64,000 bases of DNA from Pholiota molesta (taxonomy: Eukaryota > Basidiomycota > Agaricomycetes > Agaricales > Strophariaceae), in the NCBI GenBank assembly GCA_014925825.1, contig JACGCK010000124.1, forward strand, positions 62,001-126,000. Direction: 5' to 3'. Shown one piece after another: positions 22,300 through 33,700 of this stretch (positions are counted from its first letter, which is position 1; each line of letters begins with the position of its first letter). Under the pieces are notes generated by a model, which was not told the origin of the DNA, made no database searches, and saw nothing but the letters and a program-made list of their open reading frames with translations. A program made the position numbers and the translations under genes.

Positions 22300-22700
22300 C
22301 TAAACAATAATGCAGCACGAAATAAGTAGATTCGAGAAACAAAAATATCTCAAACAAGAGTGCTGCAGGGACAAATCATGGTACGACCTTGGATTAACAG
22401 TCGTGTAAGCTTGAACTGAAGCAGTGGGACAATGCGGTGGAATCGGCGGATCAAAATATATGTACGCGTGTTCTTTGATACAGCCTCTAGCTCCCGAGAC
22501 CGTAATTCTGCATCGCAAAACAGACGGACATGAATGGGTTGGAAAGTACGTCAACATATATTTGGTAACTGCTTGTACTCCGGTATATTCTTGCGAAGCT
22601 CGGACGCAATTCGGTGATGACCGCAACACTGCCAAATTCATAATTCTTGCATCTTTCCTCCAAGATTCTACTGTGCTTTGGAAGGAATAATTCCTATCTT
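22300..22700 (-). other. Conserved stretch in arm A, possible exon
   Basis: A minus-strand frame of about 85 codons (containing HAYIYFDPPIPPHCPTASVQ) persists in units A-C. Length differences between copies near 22460-22485 are 6 and 3 nt and keep the frame. A one-base difference near 22548 breaks it further upstream, where an exon border could lie. No family is recognised, and the plus-strand frame is equally uninterrupted over part of it. Confidence 0.25.
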
Positions 22701-24836
22701 TTGCAGCAATTAAATACAATGTATAGAATGTCCTACAATTTACAATAAAGGGGAAAAGCGGAAGTGCATATCTGCGAGATAATATTCCCGGCGCCCGGGT
22801 TGCGCCCGGGAGACAGGAATTCCAATCTACCCTGACTCCCTGAGTAATATTCAGGTCGGGCTTCCTTTGCACCTTGCTGGCAAGTCTGAAACTAAAATTT
22901 TAGCACCGTTCACACGTCTAGATGCTGCAAGGGTCGAGCGAGCAGAAGCGAAACGGAAATTTGGCAGCCGTGGGCAGCAAAAAAATATCAAAAGCGAGCA
23001 ATTTCCCTGATGCTCCCAAACCCTCCTTTCCTCCCCCTACCGTCTTTATGACAGTATACCGTCCCATCGCTTTTGTTCCAATACCAGTCCCTCCTATGAT
23101 ATTCCTCTACTCTTTCATGGTATCTCGTCTACTCTTTCTATACACACAAACTATGGCCTGCACCTGCTGTTTAGGCGCCCGTCATCGCAGCCACGACAGA
23201 TCACCACTCTTATTGTCACCCTCATCAACGTTCAACCACTCACACTGCGCAATTCCAATGCCGTTGGTCCATACTTGAACTTCTGGTGGACAGTGACTAC
23301 AAGATGGTGATGGGATGTTCCGAAGGAATGTATGGTATCTTCTTTACCTGATATCGCTCTAATTCTATCTCTAGAAATTCTGACACCATATCTGGACTCC
23401 CCGCGGACTGCAGCCCGGCAATCGTACATTCCAAACACGTGTATCTTCACTTTCTGAGGCTCATCCCATCGCTTTTGTTTCAATATTAGGCACCCGTTGT
23501 TGCAGCCATGACCACTCTTCGACTGTCACCTCAATTGTCACCCTCATGAATATTCAACCACTCGCTCAGCTCAATAATCAATTCCAACACTGACTCGGAC
23601 ATAGTTGAGCTTCTGGTGGTCTACAAGATGGTGATGGGACGTTCCGAAGGGATATATGTTTTCTTCTTTATCTGATATTGACTGATTCTATCCCTAGAAA
23701 TTCTGACACCATATTTGGGAATCCCGCGGACTGCAACTCAGTGATCAGACGTTCCGAACGCATGTATGTTCGCATTCCGAGTCTTCTTCATCTCACGCAA
23801 CACTAATTCAATCTCAAGATAATCTAACACGATATTTGAACATCCCGCGGATGCCGATGCAATGTCAGGATAAGTATTCCTTGTCATGTTATCTAAGATC
23901 TTCCACTAATTCTGTCTTGCAAAATTCTGACAGTATATTTGGAGTTCCCGCGGACCGCCCTATCTTGCAGATTAGGTTTTGATGCCATGGTAAGTTTTTT
24001 CATCTCTTCGAATGATGTCTGGCTAACAAACTTTGACTTTTCTATGCTCGCAGAAGTCGAACATCGAAGAAGGACTGATATTTAGTCCGAGGTATGTCAG
24101 TTTACATATTAAGCGCCCATTGTTAATGGTTTGCGACCGCCCACATGTCCATGGACTATGGAGGTAAGTATTGCCTATTTCTTTAATTATTGTTTGCTGA
24201 CAGTGCTATTGACTTGAAGACTAACTGGGAGCTCGAAGATTTGGTCTCGACGCTCAAAATCAAGACTTTGTGCATAGCCCATGTATTCACAATCTGCCTA
24301 CTACTCTGTAATTCCTAAAATTCCAGCCTCTACAAGCTTTCGAATCAAGCATTGAACTTGCCGTGCAAACATCAGATGACCATTTTCGGACTTGGCGCCT
24401 ATTAATGTGTGCCAAACTTTCCGCGCGAGCGTCAACTTGGTGCGCAAACCTGATTATCGACTATTAACTGATCAGTTATATTTTAGAGCTATTTGCTGCC
24501 ATCACGAGCTTCAAATTTCCGTGCGAGGATGAATCCATAGTGCACAGAACAGGTTTATTCACTATCGCCTTCGTCTCCTCTTTCAAATTCCAAGGACCGC
24601 AATCTCTCGAACTTTCCGCGTCCACAAGCTTCAAACATTCTGCGCGAGGATCAACTTTGTGTGTAAACCCATTTACTGATTATCGACTCACCACTGACTT
24701 TGCAGTTCCGCCTCGTTCAAATTCCAGGAACCACGCGTCCATTTCGGACTTGCCACACATTCCGCGCAGGGATCTACTTCGTGCGTAAACCCATTTATTG
24801 ATTATCTACTGACTACTACATTTTAGTTCTATCTAC

Positions 24837-24864
24837 GTTAGCCTGCCCTTCGGGGTGGGCTAAC
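24837..24864. repeat. Marker hairpin at the A/B unit joint
   Basis: Near-perfect inverted repeat with arms GTTAGCC.GCCC and GGG.GGGCTAAC around a TTCG-type loop. It is followed by ctttgatcctatgatctccc and an A-run. The same hairpin stands at every joint (35585, 46141, 56766) and nowhere else in the window. Confidence 0.75.
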
Positions 24865-25065
24865 CTTTGATCCTATGATCTCCCTACACGCAAAAAAAAG
24901 TCAGTTACTAACGTGTTTTCAGATTTTCACGCCGTATGGTAATTCCCGCCCAACGACCCTGCACCCCGACACGACCAAATGGGGAATAGGCGCACGACGA
25001 GGGCGGCCTTGCCTGAGCAAAAATGCCGTCACGCTCGACCGCCTCGTTGACGCGGCCTTGCTTCA

Positions 25066-28000
25066 TCAGCCTAGCGAACCTGCTGGCATGCGATATGCTC
25101 GGGGGCTGTGGTCCTCCTCATCGAGGACCGGCCGGATGGAGAGACTGGGCCGCCCGCTGCTCCTTGTTGGCGACTTCGACTCCTTTCTTTTCCCCCGCCG
25201 CTGCGCCTCCTTCTCCCTGAGGTCAGTGCGGAGGACCAGGCCGCCAGGCACCTCCTCGTCCGACTCCTCCGCGTCCTCGCCCCCGCTGACCGACGCCAGC
25301 TCCGGCATCGCGGCGTAGATCGCCTGCTCCTTCTCCACCATCGCCTCGCGCAGGCGCTGCAGGACGAACCGCGTCTTCTCCAGGCTCTTCGTGCGCACGT
25401 ACGCGGCCTGCGCGGTCTGCTCGACCACGCCGTACGCAGCCGCCATCCGCGCGAGCGTCTGCGTGATGTCCTCGACCGCGGCGACGACGAGCTCGAACTG
25501 CGGGTCCGCGGGCCCGATGCCGGCGAGCGACTTCCGGAGGGCGCGCGCGCTGCCGTCGCGGCGTGTGCGCTTTGAGCTGGAGGCGGAGGAGGAGGTGCGC
25601 GAGGTGGACCGGGAGAGGTTCGCGGAGAGGGAGAGGGAGGTGTTGGTGAGCCGGCGCTGGAGGCTTTGTTTGTGGAGGTCGATCCGCAGGGGTTGCTTGT
25701 CTTTGATCGCGAAGTCGGCGCGGGCTTTGCCTTTGTCCTTTTCTGCCTTGGCGGTGAACGGGTCGGTGTCGGAGAGTGCGCCCACTGGAAGAGCATGTGC
25801 TGAAGCGGTGCGAGGAATGGGTGGTGCTGGTTTCGTTTTCGAAGGTAATGTTGGCTCCGTTACTGCGGCTTTGACTACTGGGGCTTTCTGAGAAATGGTA
25901 GCCCTCGGAATTTCGACAGGCGTCACTTTCGTTGAAGGGTGTAGGTAAATAGGTTGCGGTGGCTGATAATCGATAGGCGCTGGTGATGGAAGCTTCGTCT
26001 TTGAAGACGACGCCACTGCGTTGACATGCACAGGTCGTCGAGGCGGGTGTACGTGCTCCGGCCAGTTGGGCGGCACCTGCCACATATCAACGGGCGCCAC
26101 CGCGTCGACGTCCATACGATGAGGGGCCCCTTCGCCGAGTTCCTTCGAGCGAGCGGCCCCTGCATTCGTTTTCGCGCGCTTGGGCGGCCACTGAGGTGCA
26201 TTGGCGTCGCCGACACTAGACCGACGCGGGCGCTTCAGTGCAGTGCGAAAGCCGGTGTCGTCTAGAACTGGAAGCTCTCCTGCCCGCGCTAGTCCGTGAC
26301 GCGGACGTGGTGGCGGAGAAGGAGGTTCCGATGGGGTTCCGAACGGATCTTCATCTGCAGGTTGACGAGGTTTGGGCCTGCGCTTCTTTGGGGGAGGCGC
26401 TGCTGGAGGAGGCTGGAGGGGTTCAGCAGGAGGTAAGGGTCTGGATGGTGGAGATGGCGGTTCGTAGGTAGCGGCCTCGAACGCTCCTGGTACATGGGGT
26501 TCAGCTGCTATTGGACTCATTGGGAGTTTAGGATATATAGATTGGACGTTGATGTCCAACCTAGATAAAAATCGTGAGGGATATTGATATTGAATTGTGA
26601 TAGGGACGTACTCTTCTTCATCAGCTTGCGAATCTGGAACGAGCTCTTCGACTTCTTCCTCTGCATCCTCTTCGACATAGGAACCGAACAGCTCCTGCAT
26701 GAGGTCGTCCTCCAAGGGCTCAACGGCTGACTCGGTGTCTTCAACTGGAGCGCTGATGAGTTCTGCCGGCGCTTGGATATTCGATGTTTTCGAAGTCGAT
26801 GGTGCGATATGTCCATTCGTGTCTTCTATTCGAGGTCGTTGGCGTGGTGCTTGTAGTTCTTCACCGAGATCCTTCGACGGTTTGCTTGGCTTCGGTGCTA
26901 CGCGTCTCATATCGTCGAGGTCCTTCTCGCTGGGTCTCTTCGCCGCCGCTTCCACGGGCGGGATACGGCGTGAGCCGCCAGCATGCTGACCTTCATCTTC
27001 ATCCACTGCCCTTTGTTTGCCTTTCTCCTTGCTCGGAGCGTGAAGAGTAGAAGAGTCGACGATTGGTCTTCGATCTACGGTGTCGTTTTCGCGCCTTGCC
27101 TTGGACGGTATGGCCTCCGGCTCGCCAGGCTGGCTCGGAAACTCTTTTTCAAGAGCCGCAGCGGCCTTCTGTCGCATGTATCTCTTGATTTTTTGATCGA
27201 ATTCGACTTGGTTTTTCCTGTACCTTTCACGCCATGACTGCCACGAATGCGCTCTACCCCAACTCCACTTTTCAGGCTGACTAACGATGAGGTCGTATTC
27301 ATACATGTAAGGAGGTAACTCACATTCTCGACCAGGGTCATGTAAAGCCTGTTTCCTTGCCTTCCTGCAATTTGCGGGTTGTATTTTGCGATGTACTTTA
27401 TTAGATACTCGTCTTCCTCTTGAGTGAACATGCGGCGGCCACTGCGTCATAGTTATGTTAAGATTTTATGTGAATAGATTGGAATCTATAACTTACCTGA
27501 CATAGGAGCCAAACTGCTCCTGCATAAGATCGTCCTCCGAGGACTCAACAGCTGACTCGCTGTCGACTGGAGCGCTGACGGGTCGGACTTTCGATGTTTT
27601 CGAGGTCGAGGGTGCGTGGTGTCCATTCGTGTCTTCTATTCGAGGTCGTTGGCGTGGAGCTTGCGGTTCTTCACCTAATGGTTTGCTTGGCTTCGGTGCT
27701 GCGCGTCTCATATCGTCGAGGTCTGTCTCGCTGCGTCTCTTCTTCGCCGCTTCCACGGGCGGGATACGGCGTGAGCCGCCAGCATCCTGTCCTTCATCTT
27801 CATCCGCTGCCCTTTGTTTGCCTTTCTCCTTGCTCGGAGCGTGACGAGTAGAAGAGTCGATGTCTGGTCTTCGATCTACGGCGTCGTTTTCGCGCGGGGT
27901 GGCCTCCGGCTTGCCAGACTGGCTCGGAAACTCTTTTTCACGAGCTGCAGCGGCCTTCTGGCGCATGTATCTCCTGATTTTTTGATCGAATTCGACTTGG

Positions 28001-28295
28001 TTTTTCTTGTACCTTTCGCGCCATGATTGCCATGGATGTGCTCTTGCCCACCTCCACTTTGCAGGCTGACTGGTGATGAGTTCGCATCCAAACATGTAAG
28101 GAAGTAGCTCACATTCTCGACCAGGGTCATGTAGAGTCTGTTTCCTTGTCGTCCTGCAATTTGCGGGTTGTATTTTGCGATGTACTTTATTAGACATTCA
28201 TCTTCCTCCTGAGTGAACGCGCTGCGGCCACTGCATCATGGTTATATGTGAATAGTTTAGAACGTACAATGCAAACAAGCAACTTACCCCGCCAT
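25066..28295 (-). CDS. Rap1-like double-Myb gene, copy B, 3'-truncated but open (990 aa)
   Basis: Six exons: 28295-28288, 28230-28113, 28065-27497, 27441-27324, 27276-26612 and 26560-25066; phases all close, 990 aa. Both Myb modules are intact (PAKWRWARAHPWQSW in Myb1, PEKWSWGRAHSWQSW in Myb2). The Myb1 linker is the long form (exon 3 is 569 nt against 386 in copy A). Relative to copy A, a 16-nt deletion after RPVLDEEDH shifts the frame, giving a new tail (SPRAYRMPAGSLG) and losing about 200 native C-terminal residues. The DNA for that C-terminus is also absent beyond about 25020. If expressed, it would be a DNA-binding protein lacking the native C-terminus. Confidence 0.6.
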
Positions 28296-28560
28296 AAGAC
28301 CTCTGTGGATGATCGCTCTCGAGGGTAAAGGAGGAAAATGAATATGATTCACTGGTCAAGGCGAAGCCTGGTCAACGCGTTTGTCACATCAGGTGAAGGT
28401 AAGTATCACATGACTGGAAATTCACGTCACGTCAAACCTTCGTTGCGCTGAACCTCCAACTTCATCTAGACCTCGCCCTTGAAATCATGGCGTCATACTT
28501 GTCCAGCAGGTTCTAACCGTGATAACTCACAGACGTCAAACTTCTGGGGACTTTAGCGTA

Positions 28561-30785
28561 CCACCGTCGTCCTTGGAGTGCCCCGATGACGGTACCAAGA
28601 CGGTACTTCCTCGGAGCCATCAAGAGGCGAGGATCAGATCGTCTACAACTCATGACTGGAAAACGACTCACAATCTCGGTGCTCATCCCGCCCAGTCCCT
28701 TCCCGCAAGCACCAAGCCGCCGACGGGTTCCCGCGCCGGACGGCGGAACACACACCCTCCTCCGTCCCGACCGCCCCACGATCCCGCCTCTCCGACTACA
28801 ACCGTGCATACCCACAACGACGCCGACCTCGCCTGCCATCTTCGCCCCAAGGCCCGGCGCCGCAGCCTACTCATCGACGACGGCCGACGACGAGTCCCTC
28901 GGACCTGGCGTTCGTCTCTGAAGATTAATATGAGAATCCACCACCCACCGACCTTCAACTCGAACCGCGTTCTCGTCCTCCAGCCCTCTCCGCCTACAAC
29001 TATGCGCAGGAATATCGCATCCGAAGAAGACGATGACGGTGCACCGCCGCTGCTACGCCGGCCGTTCGCCCTCGCCCTCGACGACGACGACGATTCCACG
29101 TGCTCGGGACGGAGCACGACATCTGAAGATCGCATATCATGGCAAAGTGAGGCATCAGCGCACTGGTACGTGAGAGCTCATTGCAACGCCATGCAGCACG
29201 CTGACCACCTTTTTGCAGCGCAGGTTGCGAACCCTATCTGTCCGCTTACCACGACGACTATGCCCCACACATTCCACATGACGAGCGAGGACGTACAAGT
29301 CAGCGCAGACGCCGCCGTGGCCTCGCAGACACCTCACCGTTGCGCGTTGCATTCAGGCTGGCGCCGGTCTCCTCAGCCCTGCCGCTCCTCCCATCCGATC
29401 TCGTCTGTTTTCAGCCCTGATGCGCGGGGACACCCCGGTCGACTTACCCATCGCTCGGCGCCGCGGCATGCGGGCGTAGTCGAATGCTAGCGCACGACAC
29501 CCTCCATCCGTGCACGATCGTCTACACCCACAACGAGCACGTCTCGCCTCCCGCACGGCTCCCATGTGTACTTCCCGCCTGCCCATCGACGACGATGGGC
29601 AAACGCCCTGCGAAGCGCCTTCGCCGGTACATCAGGCGCCGTGTTCGATGTCGCGGGAAGCCCAGTGGATCCCTTGCAGCCAACGTCAACGTAAGTTTCC
29701 TTCCTTGGTTATGAATTCTTACTTACCTTGGCCATACTAGCGCGGCATCTCCTCGCCACCCTCAACCTCAACCTCAACGGCGATCGCGCCCTCCAAACAC
29801 CTCGACCCGACCGCGCTGGTACGATCCGCAAGGCCATAACGACCGACAACGACATTGACGCCGGGGCCCCAGCGCTGCCACGCCCGCCGTGCGCCCTCGC
29901 CCTCGAGCAAACTCATCGATCGCATGCGCTAGCAAGTTGCAACAGAGCCCATCAGCAAAAGATCGGATGTTGTGGACAGCATGGGACGTACGCGGCGGGC
30001 TCGCAGCGGCGCGAGGGCGCGTATACGGTACGTCCGAGCTCGTTGCGAGGATGTGCAGGAAATGGAAATGCTGACGGTGGGGCGGTTAGCGCTTGCACGG
30101 CAGGGCACGAGCTCGCGTCTTACCCCCGCGGACGCCTGCGCCCACCCATTCCCGCTTGTATCGACACTTGCCGACGCGCACATGCCGACTCTCGTAGCCC
30201 CTTCCCATCCGTGTAGTTCGTTCTGGACGGCGGTGTGGCCTGCGGGCAGGCGGGCGGAGATCTCGTCAGTGGTGGTGGCGGTACGAATCCCTTGGACGTA
30301 CCAGACCCGCTCGCCGCGAGGGGTGGAAGGACGAGGCGCGGATGGACTGCGAAGGCAAAAGAACGTCAGCGGCGCGGACGGGCAGCGAGGCAGACGAGAG
30401 CGCGGATGCCTCCAGCGCCTCGCGGACGCCTCACCAATGCGCGGCGGCGCGCGCCGTCCTCTCCAGCCCGCCGCCTGGCTACGCCCATCCCTTCTCGTCA
30501 GCGTTCGTTCGCACGTCGACACGCCGGACGACGTACCCGACGGAGGCGAGCGCATGCGCATGCGGCGCTGCCGTATGCGCCGTCGTCGATCGTGGGCCAC
30601 AGGCGAGGCGGGCATGTAATGCGAAGCGTCAGAGGCCATAGCGAGAGACGAGAAGGCGCACGCTTACCTAGAAGTACGCGGGCTGTCGACGGCGGAGGCG
30701 AGGAGAGGCGAAGAAGAGAGAGGAGGAGAGAGGAGGAGGTGGGGGGATGAGGATAGACGGTAAATTAGGTAGCCCTTATATACAT
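28561..30785 (-). other. GC-rich block of unit B
   Basis: Counterpart of the unit A block. The minus-strand ATG is at 30639 (MASDASHYMPASP), with a TATA box near 30776. The branch/acceptor motifs and the GTAAGACG...GTCAG intron are retained. The left half matches unit C more closely than A (shared IASEEDDDGAPPLL on the plus frame), while the right half follows unit A (CERTLTRRDGRS on the minus frame). Product unknown. Confidence 0.35.
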
Positions 30786-33700
30786 CTGCATCCCATGTAC
30801 GTAGTAGATTGGAATAAATGGGTTTGGAACAGAAACGGATGCGAGTCAGGGTCCGATACCGGGGATTGTCAAGTTAAGCGAGATGCTCGAATTCGCGCCA
30901 TCTCTCCGCATCCCCTTCTCCCGTTCGCCCTATCGACCTCGTAACCTCTACAGTATCGTCCAGTACATACCAGTTATCCATTCCTGTTCGTCTAGACTAT
31001 CAATTAATAAGATTCTGTTGTTTTATTGCTGTATTTCAAGCCATTCTATAGTGCAACAATGGTATATCTCGCGCAAATGCATTCTCAGCGCAATCTTCAC
31101 CACACACTCTCAGCGCAAAAATCTCACCAAAGGCGACCCTACCAAGTCTCTGTCAGAACCTAGGCCATATCCCCCTGACCGAAAAACCCAAGAAACGAGG
31201 AAACGGCGTTTCTAGCGCCTTCCGTGCAATCTACGTCCCCCTGCACCGAATCCTCCACTCCAAGCGCAAAGGATTTAGCCAGATGGCTAGGCTGAAACGT
31301 TTGCTTAATACCCCCGTGCTTCTCTGATGGCACGTAACGTTACGTGCTAGTTAGCGGGCCCCGGTTGCGCTGTATTTCGAATGCGTTTGCGAGGCGGGGA
31401 GACAGATCCAACGTGCCGTCGGGTGGCACGGAGTGCCTGCGGTCGCCGTTTGCTCGTCCGCCCCTGTAAATTTGGGATTAGGTAGTGTGTAGTAAATCCT
31501 AACGTATTCCAGAGCAATTGTAGAGTATAATTAAGAACTGCAATGAAAATGCGCGAATCATCGCGGTGACATTGCGGGGAGGGGAACACACTTCCTCCGC
31601 CCGCTTGGTACGCACTGCGCGCGCTGTTCGCGCTGCCACGTAGGCTATCCGTAAGCGTCAGGGTCCTAATAACAGGTGAAAAGAAGCGGCTCGTTAGTGC
31701 ATTGCGAAATGGCGTATTCGGTGAGGAGGCGGACATGGATTGGTATTTGCGTTACACGCTTCTTCTTCCGATGGAGTGCCGTAGTTTACTCATGGTACGA
31801 TGTACATATCTCATTATATTGAAGGAAATGCTACTCTTATTCAGGCGCGCTGTGCTATGCTATTGGGTAGGACTCGGGACAGCGTGAGGCAGCATTCGGT
31901 GATGCGAAGATTCCGCCGAAGATTACGCTCAGATATACCACAATCTGCAGCTGGTGTCATTAAGGCGTTCGATCTCTACTTCCAAACTTGCTATTCAATA
32001 ACACATTCTATCTACCTTGCTCTGTAGGTATAAATGACGCGGTAAATCGAATAACAAAGTATCGGCACTCAAATCAACCGCCATATGCTTGTAGATTGCA
32101 CAAGTGACAAGATCTAATCATGTTCGCAATCTAATATATCTCAGCATCCGTTTTCTTTCAATGAGGAGCAATATCATAGGTAGAAAAACGAATGACTGTA
32201 TATTTTAATTTCGCGGTTACATTGCGGGGAGGTGAACATACTTCCTCCGCCCGCTGGTACGCACTGCGTGCGCTATTCTCGCTGCCACGTAGGCCAGCCG
32301 CACCCGCGGGCGTCAGGGTCCTAGAAGAACCCGCTCATTTGTGGCCTTTGAAATCGCGCATTCGGTGAGGGGGCGGAGATGCCTGCTTGCAGATTGGGAT
32401 CTGTGTTCTGCGCTTCGCATGAAGTATAGATCTATCATATTCAAGTAGATACCACTCTTATTAAGGCGCTTTATGCGATTCTATTAGTTAGGACTGGGAA
32501 CGGCGCGATGTAGCATTTGGCGACGTAGAGATTAGATACGGATATGCCACGATCCGTTCCTTGTTTTCTGTAGGCATTGTATGCCACTTCTTTTCGATTT
32601 CATTATGATGCGATAAGTCTAATAACAAAATATCGGCACTCGAACCAACTGCGATATGCAGATCACGCAGATCACACAATTTCTAATCATATTCGCGATT
32701 TGATAGATCTCTGCATCAGTTTTCTTTCAACGAGGAGCGGCATCATAACATGTCTATAGAATACTGACTAACAGCTATATATTTCGATTTTTTGAGACGA
32801 GAGGTATTGACAAAGCTTGCGGAGAGCCTTTGGCGCCGAAATGCGGGCAGTGGGCGCTAAACAATAATGCAGCATGAAATAAGTAGATTCGGGAAATAAA
32901 AATGCTGCAGGGACAAATCATGATACGACCTTGGATTAACAGTCGTGTAAGCTTGAACTGAAGCAGTGGGACAATGCGGTGGAATCGGCGGATCAAAATA
33001 TACGTGTTCTTTGATACATCTAGCTCCCGAAACCGTAATTCTGCTTTGCAAAACAAACGGACATGAATGGGCTGGAAAGTATGTCAAACGTGTATTTGGT
33101 AACTGCTTCTACTCCGGTATATTTTTGCGAAGCTCGGACGCAATTCGGTGATGACCGCAACACTGCCAAATTCATAATTCTTGCATCTTTCCTCCAAGAT
33201 TCTACTGTGCTTTGGAAGGAAAAATTCCTATCTTTTGCAGCAACTAAATACAATGTATAGAATGTCCTACAATTCAAGGAAAGGGGAAACGTGGAAGTGC
33301 ATATCTGCGAGATAATATTCCCGGCGCCCGGGAGCGGGGGACAAGAATTCCAATCTACCCTGACTCCCTGAGTAATATTCAGGTCGGGCTTCCTTTGCAC
33401 CTTGCTGGCAAGTCTGAAACTACAATTTTAGCATCGTTCACACGTCTAGATGCTGCAAGGGTCGAGCGAACAGAAACGACACGGAAATCTGGCAGCCGTG
33501 GGCAGCAAAAAAATATCAAAAGCGAGCAATTTCCTTGATGCTCCCAAACCCTCCTTTCCCCCCCCTGCCGTCTTTATGACAGTATACCATCCCATCCCTT
33601 TCGTTCCAATACCAGTTCCTCCTATGGTATCCCTCTACTCTTTTGTGGTATCTCTTCTACTCTTTCTACATGTGCAAACTATGGCCTGCACCCGCTATTT

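Larger units (their letters stand above)
14605..24836. repeat. Tandem unit A (leftmost) of the about 10.6-kb array
   Basis: Order: rap1-like gene (-), promoter, GC-rich block, AT-richer arm. Similarity to the later units starts at the shared AAAAATGCCG near 14605, inside the rap1-like 3' coding region. To the left lie the native 3' end of rap1 and unique DNA. The right limit is placed at the marker hairpin. Confidence 0.8.
20216..24836. repeat. AT-richer arm of unit A: nested repeat modules
   Basis: No complete gene is identified. Contents, left to right: a 20300-20780 stretch without clear coding signal; an 18-bp palindrome (20782-20799); two diverged direct copies of about 640 bp (about 20985-21640 and 21655-22290, both with acattgc..ggagg.gaacac, tggtacgcactgcg and ctgccacgtagg); a conserved 22300-22700 stretch; three or four modules around 23230-23960 centred on TCCCGCGGA; and a 24200-24836 series of about 115-bp modules with intron-like borders. 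The arm is repeated in units B-D. Confidence 0.6.

Noticed and set aside
22786..22812. GCGCCCGGG direct/inverted GC motif considered as part of a tRNA gene
   Set aside because: No acceptor stem, anticodon arm or B box could be paired around it; it is shortened in B and C.
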